Below the pieces are notes generated by a model, which worked only from the letters and a program-made list of their open reading frames with translations, did not search any database and was not told where the DNA came from. 64,000 nt of DNA from Candidatus Neomicrothrix sp. UBA2974 (lineage in GTDB: Bacteria; Actinomycetota; Acidimicrobiia; Acidimicrobiales; MedAcidi-G1). Below, one piece after another: positions 1-8,480 of the stretch. Location of the stretch: the NCBI GenBank assembly GCA_002348705.1, contig DEAU01000039.1:168809-232808 (forward strand), written 5' to 3'. Position 1 is the first letter of the stretch. Each line of letters opens with the position of its first letter. A program made the position numbers and the translations under genes.

Positions 1-148
1 CTTTGTTGCAGAAGAAGTGCTAGATGATGCCGGCTTCGTCGCTCCGCCGCCGACTACGGAGGAGTCGGGCGGTCCTGGTGCTGAAGCGCAACTGCAGGAG
101 TTCCGGGCCTTTCTGGAGTCTGTCCAGCCCGAGGATTTTGATAGCTAA
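1..148 (+). CDS. Bifunctional nuclease (DUF151) family protein, C-terminal fragment
   Basis: Only the last 48 codons are inside the window, reading in frame from base 2 to a TAA at 146-148. The visible tail is acidic and proline-rich and then ends in a helix of the type QEFRAFLESVQPEDF, which I recognise as the usual C-terminus of actinobacterial DUF151/BFN proteins. The MerR gene that follows fits the common actinobacterial order of FHA, MerR, DUF151, MerR. The catalytic domain lies outside the window, so the call rests on the tail and the neighbour only. Confidence 0.6.
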   Translation, partial: FVAEEVLDDAGFVAPPPTTEESGGPGAEAQLQEFRAFLESVQPEDFDS

Positions 149-179
149 CAGGTTTTGCCAGCCTGTATAGGTTCCTTGT

Positions 180-221
180 ATATCTCGCGGAAAGCGCGAA
201 ATATCTCACTCTAAGCGCGAA
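180..221. repeat. Two tandem 21-bp direct repeats upstream of the MerR gene
   Basis: Bases 180-200 and 201-221 are two copies of a 21-bp unit that match at 17 of 21 positions; both start ATATCTC and end AAGCGCGAA. The period is two helical turns, and the copies end five bases before a good -35 box. This arrangement suits a protein-binding site, possibly for the MerR protein encoded downstream. The repeat is read directly; its role is inferred. Confidence 0.55.
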
Positions 222-225
222 ATCG

Positions 226-254
226 TTGACGAAGAAGTGCTGGCTCTCTACGCT
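226..254 (+). promoter_or_regulatory. Sigma-70-type promoter for the MerR gene
   Basis: TTGACG at 226-231 is followed after exactly 17 bp by TACGCT at 249-254, a good match to the housekeeping -35 and -10 consensus. It lies 62 bp upstream of the ATG at 317, directly after the 21-bp repeats. GGAGGG at 303-308 would serve as ribosome-binding site. Confidence 0.6.
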
Positions 255-316
255 GTATCGAGTAACAGGGCTGTAGTTCCACTATTGGAACTCGCCCACA
301 CTGGAGGGACGTCCCA

Positions 317-817
317 ATGGACAACGAATCGATCAAACTCGGCGAGGCGACGGACGTTGGCTTCTCGGGGAAGAAGGCAGCAGAGATAGTAGGAATCACC
401 TACCGTCAATTGGACTACTGGGCGCGAACTGACCTAGTTAAGCCGTCACTTGCCAAAGCTCACGGGAGCGGAAGTCGCCGACGCTATTCCTATCGAGACC
501 TGTTGGAACTGCGGGCCGTTAAGTCGCTGCTGGACGCCGGTATCCGTCTCGGGTTGGTTCGAGAAGTTTTTACTTATCTGGCCGAACACCTGGACGAAGA
601 CGTTACGCAAGTGAATCTGGTCATCCGAGGTTCATCGGTCATGGTCCGCGCCGGTGAAGAGGAGATCGTCGATTTGCTCCGGCACGGACAGGGCGTATTG
701 AACATCCTCCCGCTCGCTGGCGTAAAGGACGAAGTGGACGCCGCCATCGTTGAGCTTTATCCCCAGGATCGGGATTTGGTGAGGGACACGCGCCGGGCCC
801 GAGCAATCGGGGAGTAG
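317..817 (+). CDS. MerR family transcriptional regulator (Rv1830-like)
   Basis: This 166-residue DNA-binding regulator has a MerR-type winged helix at about residues 18-85. The segment GITYRQLDYWARTDLVKPS and the following SGSRRRYSYRDLLELRAVKSLL are typical of the actinobacterial group that sits next to DUF151 genes. The C-terminal half is a short mixed domain without the cysteines of metal-sensing MerR proteins. The ATG has a GGAGGG site eight bases upstream. The gene follows the DUF151 gene but has its own promoter and a tandem repeat that may be its operator. The regulated genes are unknown. Confidence 0.85.
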   Translation: MDNESIKLGEATDVGFSGKKAAEIVGITYRQLDYWARTDLVKPSLAKAHGSGSRRRYSYRDLLELRAVKSLLDAGIRLGLVREVFTYLAEHLDEDVTQVNLVIRGSSVMVRAGEEEIVDLLRHGQGVLNILPLAGVKDEVDAAIVELYPQDRDLVRDTRRARAIGE

Positions 818-886
818 AAGAATTCTGGCTGCGAACGGGGTCGCTGTGGCCCTCGCTCCTCGAAGTTCTCGAGGCCGGAGAACCTT

Positions 887-1237
887 TTGAACGTTCGTCC
901 GTTACGGCTTGACCCGCCCGATGTCGACCCGATCTTTTCTCATGATTCCGAGCGACAGGTGGCGGACCTACTCGACTTCTACGAAATCGCTTGGGAGTAT
1001 GAGCCCCGCACCTTCGTGTTGGAGGCTGACCGAGATGGCAACCCGACCACAGCGTTTACTCCGGACTTCTATCTCCCTGAGCATGACCTCTATCTCGAGG
1101 TGACCACGCTGCGGCAGTCATTGGTGACTCGGAAAAACCGCAAAGTTCGCATGCTTCGCGAACGTCATCCTGGAATACGAGTTCGCATTCTGTACAGGAG
1201 TGATCTCGATCGACTTCTGGTTACCCACGCTGCCTGA
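887..1237 (+). CDS. Small protein with a PD-(D/E)XK nuclease-like motif
   Basis: The protein has 116 residues. It starts at TTG 887 with GGAG seven bases upstream. It carries E22 in an N-terminal helix, then TPDFYL (D60), YLEVT (E71) and lysines at 83 and 86. The order E...PD...ExT...K is that of small PD-(D/E)XK-fold nucleases, including very short single-domain forms. It sits 70 bp after the MerR gene on the same strand. Catalytic activity is inferred from the motif order alone; a non-catalytic member of the fold is possible. I do not recognise a named family. Confidence 0.55.
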   Translation: MNVRPLRLDPPDVDPIFSHDSERQVADLLDFYEIAWEYEPRTFVLEADRDGNPTTAFTPDFYLPEHDLYLEVTTLRQSLVTRKNRKVRMLRERHPGIRVRILYRSDLDRLLVTHAA

Positions 1238-1349
1238 ACTATGAGTCTCGACTTCACTGGGTGGTTGCCTGGCAAGAAGTTCAAGAAAGTGAACTACCCG
1301 CAAGAGGCAAGCCGATCCTGAGCTCTCCGCTCGCGTGTAGTGCCGATGG

Positions 1350-2150
1350 TTAGTTGACTAGGTCGGGTTGTTCGCGCAGGATTTGGTCGAACAGCGGTTG
1401 AGCGCTGAACCAACTAGCGAAATTTCCAGCTACCTGACGGTGTGTTGCGGCTGCGGTTTCTTCATCCATTAGTACCGGGGTGCCAGCCGCTTCCGCTAGC
1501 AGTTGGGCTTGACAGCTGCGTTCCATGGTCACGAATAGCCATGTGGCAGCGTCGACACTTCCACCGACGGTCAAAAGACCATGGTTCCGAAGGATGGCGG
1601 CGCTTTTGTCGCCAAGTGTGTAGGCGATCCGCTTGCCCTCTTCGGGGTCGTTAACCACTCCCGTATAGTCGTCGAACAACACGTGGTCGCCGTGGAAGAC
1701 ACAAGAATCCTGGGTGATTGGATCGAGGAGGCGACCCAGCGACGACCATGCTTTACCGTGGAGCGAGTGTGAGTGGGCAGCCGCTACAACATCGGGTCGG
1801 GCCATGTGTAGTTCAGAGTGGATTGCAAATGCAGCCTGGTTTACCGCGTAATCACCTTGGATGACTTGGCCAGTGTGGTTGACCAATAGCAGGTCCGAGA
1901 CGCTGATGTGGCTGAACGGTAGGCCGAAGGGGTTGACCCAGAAGCAGGCATCGTGTTCGGGATCTCGAACTGTTATGTGTCCAGCCACCCCCTCCGAGAA
2001 GCCAAATTTGCCGAAAATCCGAAAGGCGGCGGCGAGACGCTGTTTGCGATGACGCCTCTCCGACGCGATGTCCTTGAACTCCGGTATGTCGTAGGGAATT
2101 GGCTTGTCGGCGAAAGTTGGTGAGTTGCTCCGTGTATTCCCCCCGGCCAT
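1350..2150 (-). CDS. Class II aldolase/adducin family protein
   Basis: This 266-residue protein has the class II aldolase/adducin fold. GVAGHITVRDPE near residue 55 matches the phosphate-binding region, AAHSHSLHG near 124-132 supplies two metal-binding histidines, and RNHGLLTVGG near 187 supplies the third. Family members include fuculose-phosphate aldolase and ribulose-phosphate epimerase relatives. The long N-terminus before the domain resembles the group annotated only as class II aldolase/adducin, so the substrate is unknown. The gene stands alone, followed on the same strand by aroC upstream of it at 2236. Confidence 0.85.
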   Translation of the reverse strand: MAGGNTRSNSPTFADKPIPYDIPEFKDIASERRHRKQRLAAAFRIFGKFGFSEGVAGHITVRDPEHDACFWVNPFGLPFSHISVSDLLLVNHTGQVIQGDYAVNQAAFAIHSELHMARPDVVAAAHSHSLHGKAWSSLGRLLDPITQDSCVFHGDHVLFDDYTGVVNDPEEGKRIAYTLGDKSAAILRNHGLLTVGGSVDAATWLFVTMERSCQAQLLAEAAGTPVLMDEETAAATHRQVAGNFASWFSAQPLFDQILREQPDLVN

Positions 2151-2235
2151 GGCATCCTCCCTTACCTTGCCAAAGTCTAGTTAGCGACCGAATCTGGGGC
2201 AGAACTGGACCGACCTCCAGGACCAGAGAGGGGAG

Positions 2236-3324
2236 CTAACGAGGGAGAACGTCCACCGCCTGCTGGCGGAGCCAATGATCGGCAAGGACCAAGAGGGTCA
2301 TCGCCTCAACCATTGGGACGGCGCGGGGTAGGACGCAGGGGTCATGGCGGCCCTTGGCTTCCAGGGTGACGACCTCGTTATCGATGGTCACTGTGTCTTG
2401 AAGCGACGCGATGGTAGCTGTCGGCTTGAAGGCAACACGGAACGTCAGATCGTCTCCAGTACTTATGCCGCCCTGAACCCCGCCGGATCGGTTAGTTGCC
2501 GTCTGTGGGCCGTTGGGGCCCGGGACAAACGAGTCGTTGTGGGCCCGTCCGGTCATGTTGACCGCGTCAAAGCCGCTTCCGATATCAAAGCCCTTGGAGG
2601 CGGGCAGTGAGAGCATCGCTTTGGCCAGGTCGGCTTCTAGGCGGTCGAAGACGGGAGCGCCGAGGCCGGCTGGTATGCAGCGAGCTACGCCGGAGACAAT
2701 TCCTCCGAGGGAGTCACCGTCTCGACGCGCAGTATCGATTGCTGCCTCCATGGCCTTGGCAGCCTTCGGGTCGGGACACCGCGTGGGATGAGCCTCTACA
2801 TCCTCGAGGGTGACGGCGGTGGCGTCTACAGATGAGTAGACATCGTGGACCTGGGATACCCATGCCAGAACTTCGATTCCAGCCACTTCAGCTAACAGCC
2901 GTCGGGCTATGGCACCGGCTGCGACTCGGCCAATGGTCTCGCGCGCGCTAGCACGACCACCACCCCTCCAGTCACGCAGTCCATATTTGGCGTCGTAGGT
3001 GAAATCTGCGTGTGACGGCCGGTAGAGATCCTTCAGGTGCTGATACGCGGCGGGTCGGGCATCCCCGTTGCGGACCAGTACTGCTATGGGGGCGCCCGTG
3101 GTACGACCTTCGAAGACCCCCGACAGGATCTCAGCTCTATCGCCCTCGTCTCGCTGCGTGGTCAGGCGACTCTGACCGGGTCGGCGCCGATCCAAATCAT
3201 GCTGTAGGTCGGCCTCAGAGATCGGTAGGCGCGGTGGACAACCATCGACCACTACGCCGATGCCAGCACCATGGCTCTCGCCCCAGGTCGTGAGGCGAAA
3301 CGAGTGTCCGAAAGTACTACCCAC
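2236..3324 (-). CDS. aroC: Chorismate synthase
   Basis: The enzyme makes chorismate from 5-enolpyruvylshikimate-3-phosphate using reduced FMN, the last common step to aromatic amino acids. The N-terminus carries TFGHSFRLTTWGESHGAGIG with the conserved His of GESHG, and GGGRASARETIGRVAAGAIARRLL is the family's central signature. I take GTG at 3324, giving 362 residues, the family's usual size; a longer open frame runs upstream to 3552 but its sequence is unlike the family and overlaps the divergent ligase gene. No other shikimate gene is adjacent. Confidence 0.93.
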   Translation of the reverse strand: MGSTFGHSFRLTTWGESHGAGIGVVVDGCPPRLPISEADLQHDLDRRRPGQSRLTTQRDEGDRAEILSGVFEGRTTGAPIAVLVRNGDARPAAYQHLKDLYRPSHADFTYDAKYGLRDWRGGGRASARETIGRVAAGAIARRLLAEVAGIEVLAWVSQVHDVYSSVDATAVTLEDVEAHPTRCPDPKAAKAMEAAIDTARRDGDSLGGIVSGVARCIPAGLGAPVFDRLEADLAKAMLSLPASKGFDIGSGFDAVNMTGRAHNDSFVPGPNGPQTATNRSGGVQGGISTGDDLTFRVAFKPTATIASLQDTVTIDNEVVTLEAKGRHDPCVLPRAVPMVEAMTLLVLADHWLRQQAVDVLPR

Positions 3325-3406
3325 GTTGGTCGAGCATAGGTGCGTACTTCCGACAGACTCGGTTACTTTCTTGAAGGATTTGTCGGGCCGGATACGCTCG
3401 CTCGCC

Positions 3407-5065
3407 GTGGCAGCAGTGGATGGGCAACTGAATCTGGCAACGGCTTGGGAGGCCGTAGCAGATGAACTCGGCGAAACACGGCCTGCTGTGTCGGTATCTG
3501 GCAGGCACATATGTTGGGCTGAATTTGAAGATCGGGCAGCCCGCCTCGCCACGACCCTTCTAGAGCACGGCCTCGGTCGAAATTCGAAAGTCGCCCTCTA
3601 TCTGTACAACGGCAGGGAGTACCCCGAAGCGCAGTTCGCGACCTTTAAATTGCGCGCAGTTCCCGCCAATGTGAATTATCGCTATAACGCCGAGGAGTTG
3701 GCGTACATCTTGGAGAATTCCGACGCCGAGGCCTTGTTCTATGACCACACGTTGGAAGACCAAGTAGAGGAAGCGAGACATCGCTGTCCCCGCCTGCGGT
3801 TGCTGGTTCGTGTTGGTGGGGAGCAAAAGGAAGCTCCTGACTGGTCAGTGCAATTCGAGCTAGCGGCGACAGCGGATCCTGCCAACAGGATCGATCGTTC
3901 TGGAAGCGACCTTTGGTTCCTCTACACAGGTGGCACCACAGGAATGCCGAAGGCGGTGATGTGGGATCATCAGAATCTTCTTGGCGGAATGGAGGGAACA
4001 TTTCGGCCATTTGGTGAAGTCGTGCCGACGACTCCATCAGAGGCAGCGGCGACAGCGAGGCGTATCGCTGATACGGACAAGGAGATCCGGCAGCTCTGTG
4101 CAGCGCCGCTAATGCATGGGACATCCGGTATCCCAGGCTTGGCCACACTGTCGCACGGCGGCATGCTGGCCACCCTTGTTGCCCGAAGTTTCGACGCTGA
4201 CGAATTGTGGAGTCTCGTTGCTCGGGATCGGATAACCATGATCACCATGGTGGGGGACGCCTTTGGTCGCCCCATGCTCGAATCCCTCGACAGAGCGGCT
4301 GCCGAGGGACAGCCCTTTGACTTGTCGTCGCTGAGACTCCTGGTCTCTTCCGGGGTTGTCTTTAGCGGAAAGCTCAAAGAGGCGCTGCTTGATCACCACC
4401 CCTGCACGATCCTGGACTCTCTGGGCTCCTCGGAAGGAACCGGAATGGCTAGCCAGATCACGTCTCGGCGTCGGAGTTCTCAGCTTGCTTCCGAAACGAG
4501 TTCTCGGTTCATGCTTTCGGAGCACACACGGGTCTTCAATGAGCAGAACGCAGAGGTGGTGCCGGGGTCCGGTGAACAAGGAAGGTTGGCAACAGCCTGG
4601 CCACTTCCCATCGGCTATTTCAAAGATCCTGAAAAGACCGAGAAGACCTTTCCGACAATAAATGGCCGGAGGTGGTCCATACCGGGCGATTGGGCGACGG
4701 TGGAATTGGATGGCACTATCACCCTTCTTGGGCGCGGGTCAGGCTGCATCAACACAGGCGGAGAAAAGGTCTATCCGGAGGAGATTGAAGAACTCCTCAA
4801 AGGATTCGAAGAGGTCACTGACTGCAATGTGGTTGGTATCGATGACGAACGTTGGGGACAGGCGGTTGCAGCGGTAGTGGAGTTGGCGGTGAGCGGATCT
4901 GTAGGCGAGGAGGAGTTGTGCAGTCAGCTTCGGACTCGAGTGGCCGCTTACAAAGTACCCAAGAAGGTTGTTTTCGTGGATCGGCTTCTTCGAAGCCCGA
5001 GCGGCAAGTCGGACTACCGTTGGGCGCGTGAGACGATCCTGGCCTCGTCGTCGGATGGCTCGTAG
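3407..5065 (+). CDS. Acyl-CoA ligase of the FadD19/FadD17 type
   Basis: This ATP-dependent acid-CoA ligase (552 residues from GTG 3407; GTG 3416 is equally possible) carries the AMP-binding motif YTGGTTGMPKAVMW near residue 173, an SLGSSEGTG motif, the GDWATVELDG hinge region and a C-terminal Lys in RSPSGKSDYRW. The pattern TGGTTG.PK.VMW together with SP.GK.DYRWA is what I know from FadD19, the C26 sterol side-chain ligase of mycobacteria. It diverges from aroC across about 80 bp and converges with the SDR gene. Neighbouring acyl-CoA dehydrogenases and crotonases support a role in activating a polycyclic or branched acid. The substrate is inferred. Confidence 0.8.
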   Translation: MAAVDGQLNLATAWEAVADELGETRPAVSVSGRHICWAEFEDRAARLATTLLEHGLGRNSKVALYLYNGREYPEAQFATFKLRAVPANVNYRYNAEELAYILENSDAEALFYDHTLEDQVEEARHRCPRLRLLVRVGGEQKEAPDWSVQFELAATADPANRIDRSGSDLWFLYTGGTTGMPKAVMWDHQNLLGGMEGTFRPFGEVVPTTPSEAAATARRIADTDKEIRQLCAAPLMHGTSGIPGLATLSHGGMLATLVARSFDADELWSLVARDRITMITMVGDAFGRPMLESLDRAAAEGQPFDLSSLRLLVSSGVVFSGKLKEALLDHHPCTILDSLGSSEGTGMASQITSRRRSSQLASETSSRFMLSEHTRVFNEQNAEVVPGSGEQGRLATAWPLPIGYFKDPEKTEKTFPTINGRRWSIPGDWATVELDGTITLLGRGSGCINTGGEKVYPEEIEELLKGFEEVTDCNVVGIDDERWGQAVAAVVELAVSGSVGEEELCSQLRTRVAAYKVPKKVVFVDRLLRSPSGKSDYRWARETILASSSDGS

Positions 5066-5088
5066 CGGTCGAGATCTACTGGACCATC

Positions 5089-5970
5089 TCAGTGTTGGGA
5101 CTCCCTCGAGTCAGACTCTTCGAAGAGACTAATGAGAGACGAGGGGTTCATTCGCTGGAGTACCTCCTCGTTGCGTCTGGCGATCGCTTCGGAGAACTGA
5201 TCGTCAGTGAAAACCCAGAAGGAGCCGGACAGAATGGCGTCGTAGACGAGATCCGCCACACTTGAAGGACTGTGGGCCTCGGTAGCCAGCATCTCGCGCA
5301 CGGCGTCCCGAGTGGCTATTTCCTCAGCAGTGGGAGTATCGGCTAGGGGATTTGTCAGATGCTCGGGTCGATTTCTTCCGGAATCAATTATTTGCGTGTT
5401 GACAAAGCTCGGACACAGTGCGGTCACGCGCACCTGAGAACCGGAGGACAGCAGTTCATTGTGGAGTGTCTCTGCTATCGCAATGGCGGCATGCTTGGAG
5501 GCTGAATATGGCCCAATCCCAGGGTATGCGGTGTGCCCGGCCACCGAGGCAGAAATGACGATGTGCCCCTCATTTTGGGCTGTCATCTTGGCCAAGAATG
5601 AATCCAAGCCATGCACGATGCCCATCAGGTTCACGCCGAGTACCCACTTCCAGTCAGCGAGAGACTGCTCAACGAGAGGAGCCGAGTGGGCGACCCCAGC
5701 GTTCAGACAGAGGACGTGTGTCGCCCCATGGACCTCATCCACCCTTAAAGCAAGTTCACTGACAGAATCCGGATTAGAGACGTCGCATTGGATTCCGAGT
5801 GCGTCAGCGCCCGACTCCTGCAGGCCTGCTACGGCGTCGTCCAATATGGGAATCTCTATGTCGGCTAGGACCACTTTCATACCGGCCGTGGCAAAGCGGC
5901 GGGCGAAGGCAAGCCCTATACCCGATGCTCCGCCAGTGATGACGGCCACTCGTCCAGTTAGGTCGTCCAT
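5089..5970 (-). CDS. Short-chain dehydrogenase/reductase
   Basis: This is a classical SDR of 293 residues. The Rossmann motif TGGASGIG is near residue 12, NAG near 91, a catalytic serine in SASVAG and Y-x3-K in YSASKHA. An extra C-terminal part of about 40 residues follows the core. It is the last gene of a minus-strand run with mycothione reductase and three acyl-CoA dehydrogenases, 29 bp after the reductase. By context it may oxidise a hydroxyacyl-CoA or a steroid-like alcohol; cofactor and substrate are not established. Confidence 0.8.
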   Translation of the reverse strand: MDDLTGRVAVITGGASGIGLAFARRFATAGMKVVLADIEIPILDDAVAGLQESGADALGIQCDVSNPDSVSELALRVDEVHGATHVLCLNAGVAHSAPLVEQSLADWKWVLGVNLMGIVHGLDSFLAKMTAQNEGHIVISASVAGHTAYPGIGPYSASKHAAIAIAETLHNELLSSGSQVRVTALCPSFVNTQIIDSGRNRPEHLTNPLADTPTAEEIATRDAVREMLATEAHSPSSVADLVYDAILSGSFWVFTDDQFSEAIARRNEEVLQRMNPSSLISLFEESDSRESQH

Positions 5971-5999
5971 TCAGTAGTCCCTTTCGTCATGAAGGTCGA

Positions 6000-7349
6000 T
6001 TAGAGCGCAAGGAGGGCCTGCTCGACCAGTTCCGGCATAGCTGGATGTATCCATAATTGATTGCGGGCCATGTCGTCGACGGTGAGGCCGGCGGCCATTC
6101 CCTGAACAAGCAACTGGACGAGCGTCGGGGCCTGCGGTCCGATGATATGAGCTCCAAGAAGTTCACGAGTTTCTGGGTCGGCGAGAACCTTGGCGAATCC
6201 GCTTTCGTCTTCCATTGCCCAGCCGTAGGCAGTCTCTGAATAGTCGCGGACTGCAACTACGTATGGGCGCGCGGCTGCAAGCAACTCGGCTTCGGTTGGT
6301 CCGACTGACGCAATTTGGGGATGGCCGAAGATCGCGTGTGGCACGAATCGACGATCGATTGTGGTGTGGTCGGCATCGTCAATCAGTTGGCGAGCCACTA
6401 GACGGGCCTCATCGTTGGCGGTGTGCTTCAGTTGCACAGGGTTAGTGACGTCACCTAGGGCCCAGACCTTCTCGGCAGTCGTCCGGAGGCGTTCATCAGT
6501 GATGACGTATCCGTGTTCGTTGACGCCTATTCCGCCAGCAGCCACATCCGCAAGATCAGCGTTGGGAATCCGCCCCGTGGCGACAAGCAGTTGGTCGCCC
6601 TCAATTGTTGATCCGTCGGAGAAAATGAGGCGGTGCGCGCCGTTGAGGAATTCCGCCCGCTCGATAGAGGTATTGAGTTGGACGTCCATCCTCTCGGTGT
6701 ACGTAGCGGTGAGGCGTCGCCTGATGTCGTCGTCAGTTCCCCGAAGGAGTTGGTCACCGCGATGGACGATGGTTACCCGACTACCAAGGCCATCGAAAAT
6801 ATGAGCCATTTCAACCGCAATGAAGCCGCCGCCCAGCACTACCAAGTGCTGGGGGAGGGTGTCTAGGCGCATCACGTCGTCTGACGTCCGGTAGGGGACA
6901 GTGGTGATGCCAGGAATTGCCGGAATAGACGGCCGTGCGCCGATGGCCAAGACGATTCGGTCCGCAGTTACGGCCTCGCCTCCCAGATCTACCGTGCGAT
7001 CATTGATGAACCGAGCGCTGTGTCGGTAGACCGTGACGTTTTCTAGAGACTCTCTGTAGGCGAGTCCGTTGGCAGCGATTGAATCGATACGGTTGAATAC
7101 ACGATCACGCACGGCTGGCCAGTCGGCGGCCGCGGCGGACGTCCGCAAGCCAAGACGTTGCCCATTTCGTGCAGCTAGCGAGACGTCCGCTGCGTGCACC
7201 AGCATCTTTGAAGGAATGCATCCACGGTTCATGCAGGTCCCGCCGAATTCGGCAGGCTCGGCGATGCCGACGTCCCAGTCATCATGTTCCGGGCCGACGA
7301 TCGTGTTGCCAGAGCCGCCGCCCAGGATTAGTAGGTCGTGGTGAGTCAT
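6000..7349 (-). CDS. mtr: Mycothione reductase
   Basis: This FAD- and NADPH-dependent disulfide reductase keeps mycothiol reduced in the cytoplasm. It has 449 residues: FAD motif GGGSGN at 10-15, redox-active disulfide C39/C44 in GGTCMNRGCIPSK, NADPH motif GGGFIAVEMA, ATGRIPNADL, and the C-terminal WIHPAMPELVEQALL with the active-site His. The GSGN start and the WAMEDESG segment match mycothione reductase rather than lipoamide dehydrogenase or mercuric reductase. ATG 7349 lies 19 bp after the preceding stop; an upstream in-frame start would overlap that gene. It is unusually placed between acyl-CoA dehydrogenase and SDR genes. Confidence 0.88.
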   Translation of the reverse strand: MTHHDLLILGGGSGNTIVGPEHDDWDVGIAEPAEFGGTCMNRGCIPSKMLVHAADVSLAARNGQRLGLRTSAAAADWPAVRDRVFNRIDSIAANGLAYRESLENVTVYRHSARFINDRTVDLGGEAVTADRIVLAIGARPSIPAIPGITTVPYRTSDDVMRLDTLPQHLVVLGGGFIAVEMAHIFDGLGSRVTIVHRGDQLLRGTDDDIRRRLTATYTERMDVQLNTSIERAEFLNGAHRLIFSDGSTIEGDQLLVATGRIPNADLADVAAGGIGVNEHGYVITDERLRTTAEKVWALGDVTNPVQLKHTANDEARLVARQLIDDADHTTIDRRFVPHAIFGHPQIASVGPTEAELLAAARPYVVAVRDYSETAYGWAMEDESGFAKVLADPETRELLGAHIIGPQAPTLVQLLVQGMAAGLTVDDMARNQLWIHPAMPELVEQALLAL

Positions 7350-7368
7350 AGATGTATCCGGACTTTCG

Positions 7369-8478
7369 TCAACCTGCAGCAAGCAGGTTGCCAAGGTGAC
7401 GCAAGGTTTGCGTTCCGGCTCCTAGCGAGGTGGTCAGATGTTTGTTCCAGAGGGTGTATCGGTGCAGGGGGTAGGACTTGGCCACACCGACCCCACCGTG
7501 GCAGTGCTGCGTGGCGTTGGCGATGTCGGTAGCACGTTCCGAGGCCCACCACTTGGCGACGAGAAGGTCCTCTGACGCGTCTTGTCCGTTGGCTAAGCGC
7601 CAGGCCGCCGACATCGTGGCAAGCCTTATCCCACTGACGTTCACAAATTGGTCGGCGAGTCGCTGGCCAACTGCCTGAAAGGCAGCGAGGGGTCGTCCGA
7701 ATTGCTCGCGGGACGACGTGTATTCAGCTGTCAAGGCCAGCGCCTGCTCGGTAACTCCCAACTGTGTGGCACAAATTCCTAGTCGGAGGTGGTCGAGGAG
7801 GGATGTCACTGCGACATTGCCGCCGACAACCTCACCGACCACGCCATCGAAGGTGACGTCCCACAGGGGCTGACGTCGGGTAGAGGTACCCTCGCTCGAC
7901 CGAATCCCAGCAGCTTCGAGGCCCGAATCCGGGACTTCGACCATGATGCACCGCGGTCCCTGCTCGGTGGATGCGGTGACGAGAATCGCTTGAGCAGCGT
8001 CCAGGTACTCGACTACGACCTTGCGACCCGATAGGAAGCCCTTGCCATCTGAAGTGGATTCAAAGTGGCAAGAGGGCTGGTGGAGCCTGTCATCCAGGTA
8101 CTCCTGGACAGCGACGGTCAGCACTGTCGATCCGTCTGACACGCCCGGCAGTATTCGGTTTCTCTGTGCGGTAGAACCATAAAGGTCGATTATCAAAGCG
8201 GCCATGCAGGTCGGTAGCAGCGGAAGGGGAGCAACGTGATTGCCTTGAGCGCGCAAAATCAGGGCTAGCGATACGGCATCTAGACCCACCCCTCCGACGT
8301 CATTATCCAGGGCAATGCCAAGGAGTCCAGAATCGGCCAACTTGGCCCAGAGGGAACGGTCGAACCAGCCAGCAACCGCCTCAATTTCCTGATGCCGCTC
8401 AATGTTCAGAGAATCACCCAGAATTGCATCAGCTAAGTCAGCAACTGCCTGCTGTTCCTCGGTCGGAGTGAAATCCAT
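7369..8478 (-). CDS. Acyl-CoA dehydrogenase, FadE27 (ChsE5)-like subunit
   Basis: This 369-residue flavoprotein has the acyl-CoA dehydrogenase fold: an N-terminal helical domain, a poorly conserved middle beta domain, and a C-terminal domain with SREQFGRPLAAFQAVGQRLAD and HCHGGVGVAKSYPLHRYTLW. The weak middle domain and the WFDRSLWAKLADSGLLG start resemble FadE27, the partner subunit of FadE26 in sterol side-chain degradation. The gene begins 2 bp after the stop of the FadE26-like gene upstream, consistent with a two-subunit enzyme. Assignment to a steroid substrate is inferred from similarity and neighbours. Confidence 0.8.
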   Translation of the reverse strand: MDFTPTEEQQAVADLADAILGDSLNIERHQEIEAVAGWFDRSLWAKLADSGLLGIALDNDVGGVGLDAVSLALILRAQGNHVAPLPLLPTCMAALIIDLYGSTAQRNRILPGVSDGSTVLTVAVQEYLDDRLHQPSCHFESTSDGKGFLSGRKVVVEYLDAAQAILVTASTEQGPRCIMVEVPDSGLEAAGIRSSEGTSTRRQPLWDVTFDGVVGEVVGGNVAVTSLLDHLRLGICATQLGVTEQALALTAEYTSSREQFGRPLAAFQAVGQRLADQFVNVSGIRLATMSAAWRLANGQDASEDLLVAKWWASERATDIANATQHCHGGVGVAKSYPLHRYTLWNKHLTTSLGAGTQTLRHLGNLLAAG

Positions 8479-8480
8479 AG

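Noticed and set aside
1241..1321. 26-codon open frame after the PD-(D/E)XK-like gene
   Set aside because: Too short, with no ribosome-binding site and no recognisable pattern.
3350..3386. CCGACA/TGTCGG inverted repeat between aroC and the FadD-like gene
   Set aside because: Only 6 bp with a 25-bp spacer; expected by chance in GC-rich DNA.
3325..3552. N-terminal extension of aroC to 3552
   Set aside because: The added residues are unlike chorismate synthase and run into the divergent FadD-like coding sequence; GTG 3324 gives the standard length.
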